A stretch of DNA of 9,522 nucleotides from CADDYX01 sp045809945. GTDB taxonomy: Bacteria; Verrucomicrobiota; Verrucomicrobiia; Chthoniobacterales; UBA10450. How positions within the stretch are numbered: position 1 is the first letter of the stretch; each line of letters starts with the position of its first letter. The position numbers and the translations under genes are program-made. Under the pieces are notes generated by a model. The model saw only the letters and a program-made list of their open reading frames with translations, did not search any database and had not been told where the DNA came from. Shown piece by piece: positions 1-5,523 of this stretch. The stretch is from positions 1 through 9,522 of the forward strand of contig JBJMWW010000021.1 of assembly GCA_045809945.1 (NCBI GenBank), read 5' to 3'.

Positions 1-91
1 CCGGGACGCGTGCGGTATCAAGAGCCATGGTCTTACAGATTCGGCGCGGCCCGAGTCGCGGGATGCGTCGCCGCCGCTTACAGTTGCACGT

Positions 92-634
92 GTGGAAAAC
101 ACGCGCGCGATTTTGCTGCGGAAGAGAAAGTTCAGCGACACGAGCCTGATCGTGTCGTGGTGCACTGATTCGTTAGGCTGCGTACAAACTATCGCGAAAG
201 GTGCGCGCCGTCCGCGCAGCTCCTTTGCCGGCAAGCTCGATCTTTTCTACGAGGCCGAGATTGCCATCGCGACCAGTCGCAAGTCGAACCTGCACACCTT
301 GCGCGAAGTGGTGCTGACGAATCCGTTTGCCGGCATTCGCGAAACGCTGCCGCGCACGCAAACCGCCGCGTATTTCGTGGAACTGATCGAGATCTGCACT
401 GAGAGCGATCATCACGAGCCGGAGCTGTTCGCATTGCTGCAGCGCGCTTTCGGTTATCTCAACGTCAACGAGCCGGTGCAGCGCACAGTCAATTTCTTCG
501 AGCAGGAGCTGGCGCGGATCGCTGGCGTGCATGATGTGCGCGCCTTGAAAAGCAATGCGGCGCTCGCGCTCGTGAATTTGTTCGGCAAGCTGCCCAAATC
601 GCGCTCGGGATTATTGAAGAGTTTCGCAGAGTGA
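92..634 (+). CDS. recO: DNA repair protein RecO (short form)
   Basis: RecO-family recombination mediator. In the RecF pathway RecO anneals complementary strands and helps RecR load RecA onto SSB-coated single-stranded DNA in the cytoplasm. The 180-residue product has the N-terminal OB-fold signature: AILLRKRKFSDTSLIV (6-21), then GCVQTIAKGARRPRSSF (29-45) with its basic KGARRPRS stretch. A helical C-terminal part follows, with FFEQELARIAGVHD at 135-148. It is shorter than typical RecO (about 240 residues) and has no CxxC zinc-finger pair. Start: GTG at 92 places the conserved N-terminus as expected. The frame stays open back to the window edge but I see no other start codon there, and there is no clear Shine-Dalgarno. 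The stop TGA overlaps the GTG start of the next gene by 4 nt. Family assignment rests on recalled motifs; fairly sure. Confidence 0.85.
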   Translation: MENTRAILLRKRKFSDTSLIVSWCTDSLGCVQTIAKGARRPRSSFAGKLDLFYEAEIAIATSRKSNLHTLREVVLTNPFAGIRETLPRTQTAAYFVELIEICTESDHHEPELFALLQRAFGYLNVNEPVQRTVNFFEQELARIAGVHDVRALKSNAALALVNLFGKLPKSRSGLLKSFAE

Positions 635-1212
635 AAAACTTCCTGTTTGTTTTCGTTTCGCTTCTCGCCTGCGTGCCTTTGGCGGCGGCCGAAACCTACA
701 AGATCGATCCGCAAGATTCGCAAATCGCGTTCAGCATCCATCAGTTGCTCGGCACGGCGCGTGGCGAGTTTCATCAGTTCAGTGGCACGATCGTCGCGGA
801 TCGCGACCATCCTGATCGTTCGTCTGTCGTAGCAACGATTCAGGTGGCGAGCATCGACACACACATCCGTCGACGCGATGACCACCTGCTGAGCGCGGAT
901 TTTTTCGACGCGAAACGATTCCCAACGATCGTCTTTCGGAGTCGAAGCGTTACGCGCAAAGGTGATAGCGAAGGAGAGATCGCCGGTGAATTGACGATGA
1001 AAGGCGTGACGCGGCCGCTCACTTTGCACGTGAAGCTGCTCACGTCCATTCCCGAAGGTGAGTGGCCTTCGCGCACTCGATGGCTCGTCACCGCGGAAGG
1101 AATCCGCCGTTCTGATTTCGGGCTGATGTTCGGCGGAGCCGCAGAAAGCGTGTCAGGAATCGGTCAGCTGGTGACGCCCGCAATAACCATCGAAGCGATC
1201 CGCGGCGAGTAG
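631..1212 (+). CDS. YceI-family secreted protein
   Basis: YceI-family protein of 193 residues, a small lipocalin-like beta barrel that in studied members binds isoprenoid-type lipids in the periplasm. The N-terminus is a signal peptide: MKN, a hydrophobic stretch (4-19), and a good signal peptidase I site after LAAA (17-20), so the mature chain begins ETYKIDP. The YceI domain fills the rest. Characteristic pieces are SQIAFSIHQL (30-39), SIDTHIRRRDDHLLSADFFD (74-93), FPTIVFRS (97-104) and GELTMKGVTRPLTL (119-132). A Cys at 14 after LLA could be read as a lipobox, but the cleavage site at 20 looks better. The start GTG 631 overlaps the recO stop (GTGA), so the two are probably co-translated. 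The physiological ligand cannot be told from the sequence. Confidence 0.95.
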   Translation: MKNFLFVFVSLLACVPLAAAETYKIDPQDSQIAFSIHQLLGTARGEFHQFSGTIVADRDHPDRSSVVATIQVASIDTHIRRRDDHLLSADFFDAKRFPTIVFRSRSVTRKGDSEGEIAGELTMKGVTRPLTLHVKLLTSIPEGEWPSRTRWLVTAEGIRRSDFGLMFGGAAESVSGIGQLVTPAITIEAIRGE

Positions 1213-1260
1213 CAGTCGAACGGGATGGACGCCGGCTGAGGTGCGCAGATAAATTGAGCC

Positions 1261-1533
1261 ATGTCCCGGACTGAGGAGATCGGTCTCATTCTCGCGTGGG
1301 TCGGTATCGCGTGCTGGGCCGTTTGTTTTTGGTGGATGCACCGGCTTTCCTCGCGGCAGGAGGCGATGTTGAAAGAGCTGCACGATATGACGCAACGCAT
1401 CGCGCATTTATCGCAAGCCGAGCACGACCTCATTAGCGAAGTCCATCCCCAGGTGGAGAAAATCAAACAAGACGTCGAGAATGTGGCCACGGCAGTCTCA
1501 AGCGACGAAAGTAAAGCAAGTCGTAGCCGCTGA
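1261..1533 (+). CDS. Small membrane-anchored coiled-coil protein, unknown function
   Basis: Hypothetical protein of 90 residues; I do not recognise a named family. One hydrophobic, Trp-rich membrane segment (about 7-26, GLILAWVGIACWAVCFWWM) follows a short acidic N-terminus. After it comes a long charged helix (28-78) with heptad-like spacing of Met/Leu/Ile/Val, likely a coiled coil, and a Ser/Lys/Arg tail. With no signal cleavage site it should sit in the inner membrane with the helix on one face. The ATG at 1261 follows a 48-nt gap after the YceI gene and has no clear Shine-Dalgarno. The 3' end overlaps pxpB by 53 nt, and the sense of the reading frame upstream of the overlap supports a real gene. 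A role in the pxp operon is not demonstrated. Confidence 0.62.
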   Translation: MSRTEEIGLILAWVGIACWAVCFWWMHRLSSRQEAMLKELHDMTQRIAHLSQAEHDLISEVHPQVEKIKQDVENVATAVSSDESKASRSR

Positions 1534-2233
1534 ATCACACGGCGGTGCGGTTGAGATCACGCCGCTCGGCGACGCGGCGTTGTCCGTGCGTTTGGCCGCG
1601 GATTTCAACACGAATCCCGCAGAGGCATTGCGCGCGGTGCTCGCGGCACGCGATCGTCTTCGCGCTGCGAATATTCCCGGCATTACCGATATCACGCCGG
1701 CCTACGAAACCATCGGCGTCTATTACGATCCCTGTTGTGCTGGTTCGATCGAGTTGCTGATCGAGAATGTGCGCCATGCGATCGGCGCCACCGCGATTAA
1801 GAGCAAAACGGTCCGACGACAAATCGTGGTACCCGCCTGCTATGATCGCGAGTTCGCGATCGACATAGCGGACGTTGCGCAGTGCGCCAAACTCTCGATC
1901 GAGAAAGTCGTCGAGCTTCATTCGTCGGTGGAATACCGCGTGGCATGTGTCGGCTTTAAGCCCGGCTTTCCCTATCTGAGTGGATTGCCCCCGGAGTTGG
2001 CCACTCCACGCCGTGCTACGCCTCGCAAGCAGGTTCCGACCGGATCGGTTGCGATCGGCGGAAGTCAGACCGGGATCTATCCGCAGGCTTCACCCGGAGG
2101 ATGGAACATCATCGCGCGTACTCCGCTGCGATTATTCGATCCGGCGAACGATCCGCCGGCGCTGGTTCAGGCTGGAGACGTGGTGCGATTTCGGGTCGTC
2201 GACCGCAAAGAATTTTCGGCGCTCACGAAATGA
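1481..2233 (+). CDS. pxpB: 5-oxoprolinase subunit B (KipI/YbgJ family)
   Basis: Subunit B of the prokaryotic ATP-dependent 5-oxoprolinase PxpABC, which converts 5-oxo-L-proline to L-glutamate in the cytoplasm. It belongs to the same family as the B. subtilis kinase inhibitor KipI. The product has 250 residues. The N-terminal domain starts around VEITPLGDAALSVRL (24-38). The C-terminal cyclophilin-like domain carries the strong signatures VELHSSVEYR (144-153), GFKPGFPYL (158-166), TPRRATPR (175-182) and GSVAIGGSQTGIYP (188-201), and then SPGGWNIIART. These closely match E. coli YbgJ as I recall it. ATG 1481 is the only ATG/GTG/TTG in frame ahead of the conserved region, so the 53-nt overlap with the preceding gene appears real. 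It gives about 23 residues ahead of the family core. The stop overlaps the pxpC start (ATGA). KipI-like regulation is an alternative role, but the adjacent pxpC and pxpA make oxoprolinase the better call. Confidence 0.95.
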   Translation: MWPRQSQATKVKQVVAAESHGGAVEITPLGDAALSVRLAADFNTNPAEALRAVLAARDRLRAANIPGITDITPAYETIGVYYDPCCAGSIELLIENVRHAIGATAIKSKTVRRQIVVPACYDREFAIDIADVAQCAKLSIEKVVELHSSVEYRVACVGFKPGFPYLSGLPPELATPRRATPRKQVPTGSVAIGGSQTGIYPQASPGGWNIIARTPLRLFDPANDPPALVQAGDVVRFRVVDRKEFSALTK

Positions 2234-3216
2234 TAATGACTGTCGAGCGCGCAGGATTCCTTAATGCGGTGCAGGATCTTGGCCGCCTCGGCGCCCGCGA
2301 ACACGGAGTGTCAGTGGGCGGTGCGCTCGACCCGTTCGCATTGCGAATTGCCAACGCGCTGGTTGGCAATGACGACGCGGCCGCAGGAATTGAAATTACG
2401 TTTGGCGCAGTCGAGCTGCGATTCGATGACGAGCGGGTGATAGCGTGGATCGGTGAGGACTTCGATGTGCGAATCGGCAAGCGCAAAGTGCCGGCGAGCC
2501 ACGCCACGCTGGTCGCGGCGCGGGATAAGTTGACGATTTCCGCGCCGCAAAGTCCTTCCCGTGCCTGGCTCGCGATTTCGGGCGGCATTGACGTGCCGTT
2601 TGTTCTCGGGAGTCGGTCGACCGATCTGCGGTCAGGCTTCGGTGGTCTGAACGGACGTGCGTTGCGCGATCGCGATAGGCTTCAGCTCGGGACAAGCTCG
2701 CGCACGAGCCGAAGAATCGCGCGTACGCTGCGGGATCGACGGATCGGCGACTGGACCGCGCAGTCGAGCTGGGTGCATAACCGATCAGCGCACGTCTTCC
2801 TCCGCGTTACTCGCGGAAGTGATTGGTCGCGCTTTACTGCTGAAGCGCAGACGACGTTTCGGCGCTGGACGTATTCGGTTTTGCGCGACTCCGATCGAAT
2901 GGGTGCGCGCCTCGCCGGGCCATCCCTTAAGCGGGCGCGGAGCGAGGAAATGCTTTCCGAGCCCGTTGCGCCGGGAACGATTCAGGTGCCGCCGGATGGA
3001 AAACCGATTCTGCTGCTGAACGATTGCCAAACAATCGGCGGGTATCCGAAGATCGCGCATGTGATCACTGTCGACTTAGGCGCCGCGGCGCGGCTGCGGC
3101 CCGACGATGTCGTTCAATTTCGTGAGGTGAAACTGGAGGAAGCGCACGCGTTGCTTCTGGAACGCGAACAGGATTTTGAGCGCTTCCGTCTTGGATTGAA
3201 CCTGCGCTTTTCGTGA
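2230..3216 (+). CDS. pxpC: 5-oxoprolinase subunit C (KipA/YbgK, biotin-dependent carboxyltransferase-like)
   Basis: Subunit C of 5-oxoprolinase, of the KipA/allophanate hydrolase subunit 2 superfamily, which partners PxpB. The 328 residues match the usual family length. Signatures in order are VERAGFLNAVQDLGRLGAR (5-23), GVSVGGALDPFALRIANALV (26-45), GIEITFGAVEL (53-63), and the hallmark SGGIDVPFVLGSRSTDLRSG (117-136). The C-terminal half contains SEPVAPGTIQVPPDGKPI and DCQTIGGYPKIAHV, typical of the family. Start: ATG 2230 overlaps the pxpB stop by 4 nt. A second in-frame ATG lies at 2236, so the chain begins MIM or M. The frame is also open upstream to 2101, but that part lies inside pxpB and is not family-like. 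The 3' end overlaps pxpA by 4 nt, consistent with tight co-translation of the complex. Confidence 0.95.
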   Translation: MIMTVERAGFLNAVQDLGRLGAREHGVSVGGALDPFALRIANALVGNDDAAAGIEITFGAVELRFDDERVIAWIGEDFDVRIGKRKVPASHATLVAARDKLTISAPQSPSRAWLAISGGIDVPFVLGSRSTDLRSGFGGLNGRALRDRDRLQLGTSSRTSRRIARTLRDRRIGDWTAQSSWVHNRSAHVFLRVTRGSDWSRFTAEAQTTFRRWTYSVLRDSDRMGARLAGPSLKRARSEEMLSEPVAPGTIQVPPDGKPILLLNDCQTIGGYPKIAHVITVDLGAAARLRPDDVVQFREVKLEEAHALLLEREQDFERFRLGLNLRFS

Positions 3217-3956
3217 ACCTGCGCGTCGATCTCAATGCCGACCTCGGCGAAGGCGCAGGCCATGACACCGAGCTGTTCCAGCTCATCACATCGGCAAACA
3301 TTGCGTGTGGCTTTCACGCCGGCGATGCGGAGTCGATGCGCCACGCAATCGATCACGCGCAAGCCCACGGCGTCGCCGTCGGTGCGCATCCTAGTTTGTT
3401 CGACCGCGAGAATTTTGGCCGAAAGGAATTACAGGTGAGTGCTGACGATGTTTACGAAGGAGTGAAGTATCAGCTCGGGGTGTTCGCTGCGATTGCCGAG
3501 TCCGCTGGCGTCCGGCCAAATCACGTCAAGGCGCACGGCGCGCTCTACAACATGGCGGCGCGAGATCGCGCCCTCGCGGATGGAATCGCGCGCGCCGTCG
3601 CGGCCGTCGATTCGAGGTTGATTGTTTTCGCGTTGCCGAACAGCGAGCTGGCTGCGGCAGCGGAAGCGGCTGGTTTGCGGATCGCGCGCGAGGTTTTCGC
3701 AGATCGCAATTACATGCCGGATGGCTCGCTCGTCCCACGGAGTCGACCCGACGCGTTGCTGCACGATGCCAACGAAGCGGCGGAACGCGTGCTGCGAATG
3801 TTACGGGAGGGTATCGTGCGCGCGGTCGACGGAAGCGATGTGCCGCTCGCGGTCGATACCGTTTGCGTTCACGGCGACAATCCCGGCGCGGTTGCTTTCG
3901 CCCGCAAGCTTCACGAAGCACTTGAAAGCTCCGGCGTCGCGATCGCGGCGACATAG
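3213..3956 (+). CDS. pxpA: 5-oxoprolinase subunit A (LamB/YcsF family)
   Basis: Subunit A of 5-oxoprolinase, LamB/YcsF family, with a seven-stranded barrel related to glycoside hydrolase/deacetylase folds. With PxpB and PxpC it opens 5-oxoproline to glutamate using ATP. The product is a full-length 247 residues. Clear motifs are DLNADLGEG (6-14), SANIACGFHAGD (27-38), GVAVGAHPSLFDR (53-65), NFGRKEL (67-73), KAHGALYN (106-113) and EVFADRNYMPDGSLVPR (160-176), with VCVHGDNP near the C-terminus. All the usual conserved His, Asp and Lys positions I know of are present, so it looks intact. Start: GTG 3213 overlaps the pxpC stop (GTGA), with no Shine-Dalgarno, suggesting translation coupled to pxpC. 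Four bases after its stop the hairpin repeat begins. Confidence 0.97.
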   Translation: MNLRVDLNADLGEGAGHDTELFQLITSANIACGFHAGDAESMRHAIDHAQAHGVAVGAHPSLFDRENFGRKELQVSADDVYEGVKYQLGVFAAIAESAGVRPNHVKAHGALYNMAARDRALADGIARAVAAVDSRLIVFALPNSELAAAAEAAGLRIAREVFADRNYMPDGSLVPRSRPDALLHDANEAAERVLRMLREGIVRAVDGSDVPLAVDTVCVHGDNPGAVAFARKLHEALESSGVAIAAT

Positions 3957-3960
3957 GATT

Positions 3961-4043
3961 GTCATTCCGAGCGGAGTCGAGGAATCTTCGTTCAGCCGCT
4001 CGTCGATCACTCACGAAGATGTCTCGACTCCGCTCGACATGAC
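3961..4043. repeat. Hairpin-forming REP/REPIN-like repeat, copy 1
   Basis: An 83-bp inverted repeat. The left arm is 3961-3991 (begins GTCATTCCGAGCGGAG, ends GAATCTTCGT). The right arm is 4013-4043 (begins ACGAAGATGTCTCGAC, ends GCTCGACATGAC). The 21-nt loop is 3992-4012. The 31-nt arms pair except at two 2-nt sites (TC against GT, and GA against AC). It separates pxpA from the permease gene, and its final ATGAC contains the permease start codon. In RNA it would make a long stem that could stabilise the upstream pxp message or damp transcription onward, as REP elements do elsewhere; this role is inferred. The reverse strand translates as the CHVERSRDIF...RFLDSARND peptide often seen in misannotated proteins of environmental genomes. 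A related copy is at 7864-7939. Confidence 0.88.
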
Positions 4044-5523
4044 AGAGACGCAACCGAATCTCCGTCGCGCGCTCGGCCCTCTCGACGCGACGATGATCGT
4101 GATCGGCTCGATGATCGGATCGGGCATTTTCATCACGTCGGCTGAATCGGCGCAATTGATCGGCGCGCCGGGCTGGCTTTTGCTCGCGTGGGTGATCGCC
4201 GGTTTGATGACGATCACCGGCGCACTTTGTTGCGCCGAACTCGCCACGATGATGCCGCGCGCCGGCGGCGTTTACGTTTTTCTTCGCGAAGCCTACGGAC
4301 CGTCGCTCGGATTTCTCTTCGGCTGGAGTTTGTTTCTTGTCGTGCAGACCGGCACGATTGCGGCCGTCGCGATCGCGTTTGCGCGTTTTCTCGGCGTGTT
4401 CGTTCACGTGGTCGCAGGCGATCGCTACCTCGTTGCGCCGATCGCGTTCGGCAGTTACGCGGTCAGCCTTTCCACGGAACAGCTCGTTGGAATCCTGCTC
4501 ATTGCGCTGCTGACCTGGACGAATACGCGCGGTCTCGAGATCGGCAAAATCGTGCAGAACACGTTCACATTTGCAAAGACAGCCGCGCTTGCCGGTGTCG
4601 TCGTGCTCGGTATCGCGCTTGGCTGGCGCGCTGATTGCGCGGCGCTCTCGTCGCAGTGGTGGAATTCATGGGCGAATGGCTGGAGCGTGCAGGCGGCGCA
4701 ACCTGGCTTCGCTGTTGCTGGCGGGTTCGCGCTCGCACTGTTGTTCGGCAAAGCGATGGTCGGGCCGGTGTTTGCGCAGACCGCCTGGACAAATGTGACA
4801 TTCCTCGGCAGCGAAGTGCGCGATCCCGGCCGAAATCTCTCGCGCGCACTGCTCTACGGCTGCGGGATCGTTGTCGTCCTCTACGTGCTGGCGAATCTCG
4901 CCTACGTCGCGGTGTTGCCGCTGAGTGCAATTCAAAACGCGCCGCAGAATCGCGTCGCGGTGGCTGCGATGAATGCTCTGTTCGGCGCGCCCGGCGCGTT
5001 TGTGATGGCAGCGGCAATCATGATCTCGACGTTCGGGTGCGACAACGGCCTGATCCTGGCTGGCGCACGAGTTTACTACGCGATGGCGCGCGACGGGTTG
5101 TTCTTTCGAAAAGTAGCGACCACGAATCGTTTCGCTGTGCCGGCCGCCGCCCTCGTTGCGCAGGGAATCTGGACGGCGCTGCTTCTCCTCCCGCGAACTG
5201 TGAGGGTTAACGGATCAACCGGCGCGGTCAGCTACGGCAACGTCTACACGCAACTGCTCGAATACATCGTCTCGGCTGATCTCGTGTTCTATCTGTTGCT
5301 CGTGCTCGCGGTGATCGTCTTGCGTAGAAGAACGCCCAGCGCGGAACGCCCGTATCGCACCTGGGGCTATCCCTTCGTGCCAATCGTTTCGATTGCCCTG
5401 GCAACGCTGCTCATCGTCGACCTCACTTATCTCGCGCCAACGACTTCAGGTATCGGGATCGCGATCGTGCTAACTGGAATCCCGGTCTACTTCGCGTGGC
5501 GTCGACGCGTTGCTGTGGCCTAA
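4039..5523 (+). CDS. APC-superfamily amino acid permease
   Basis: Inner-membrane amino acid transporter of the amino acid-polyamine-organocation superfamily, 494 residues with about 12 hydrophobic segments. Motifs: LGPLDATMIVIGSMIGSGIF (12-31), whose GSMIGSGIF is the substrate-binding bend of TM1; CAELATMMPRAGGVYVFLREAYG (65-87) in TM2-TM3; a later AWTNVTFLGSEVRDPGRNLSRAL segment typical of TM6-TM7; RVYYAMARDGLFF; and a C-terminal RPYRTWGYPFVP before the last TM pair. Start: ATG 4039 gives a short N-terminal tail before TM1, as in the family. It lies inside the right end of the hairpin repeat. The frame runs open further upstream only through the repeat and antisense of pxpA, with no sensible start. 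Substrate is not determinable; position after pxpA suggests 5-oxoproline, glutamate or related amino acids. It ends convergently with the OPT gene, sharing CTAA. Confidence 0.93.
   Translation: MTETQPNLRRALGPLDATMIVIGSMIGSGIFITSAESAQLIGAPGWLLLAWVIAGLMTITGALCCAELATMMPRAGGVYVFLREAYGPSLGFLFGWSLFLVVQTGTIAAVAIAFARFLGVFVHVVAGDRYLVAPIAFGSYAVSLSTEQLVGILLIALLTWTNTRGLEIGKIVQNTFTFAKTAALAGVVVLGIALGWRADCAALSSQWWNSWANGWSVQAAQPGFAVAGGFALALLFGKAMVGPVFAQTAWTNVTFLGSEVRDPGRNLSRALLYGCGIVVVLYVLANLAYVAVLPLSAIQNAPQNRVAVAAMNALFGAPGAFVMAAAIMISTFGCDNGLILAGARVYYAMARDGLFFRKVATTNRFAVPAAALVAQGIWTALLLLPRTVRVNGSTGAVSYGNVYTQLLEYIVSADLVFYLLLVLAVIVLRRRTPSAERPYRTWGYPFVPIVSIALATLLIVDLTYLAPTTSGIGIAIVLTGIPVYFAWRRRVAVA

Noticed and set aside
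1..91. Possible 3' end of an upstream gene
   Set aside because: All three plus frames are open for most of this stretch, but none gives a recognisable protein end, so no call is made.
2101..2229. Upstream extension of pxpC within pxpB
   Set aside because: Not family-like, and the ATGA overlap start at 2230 fits the conserved N-terminus.
3622..4038. Upstream extension of the permease reading frame
   Set aside because: Open but lies inside pxpA in another frame and through the repeat; no membrane or family features, so ATG 4039 is preferred.
3961..4043. Repeat read as an intrinsic terminator or a CRISPR unit
   Set aside because: No T tract follows the stem, and the arms are inverted rather than direct repeats with spacers, so neither fits.
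3526..4407. Minus-strand open frame of 293 codons containing CHVERSRDIF and RFLDSARND
   Set aside because: These peptides are translations of the hairpin repeat. The rest is antisense to pxpA and the permease. Not a gene.
5499..5508. Perfect palindrome GCGTCGACGC near the permease 3' end
   Set aside because: Short, within coding sequence, no T tract; expected by chance in GC-rich DNA.
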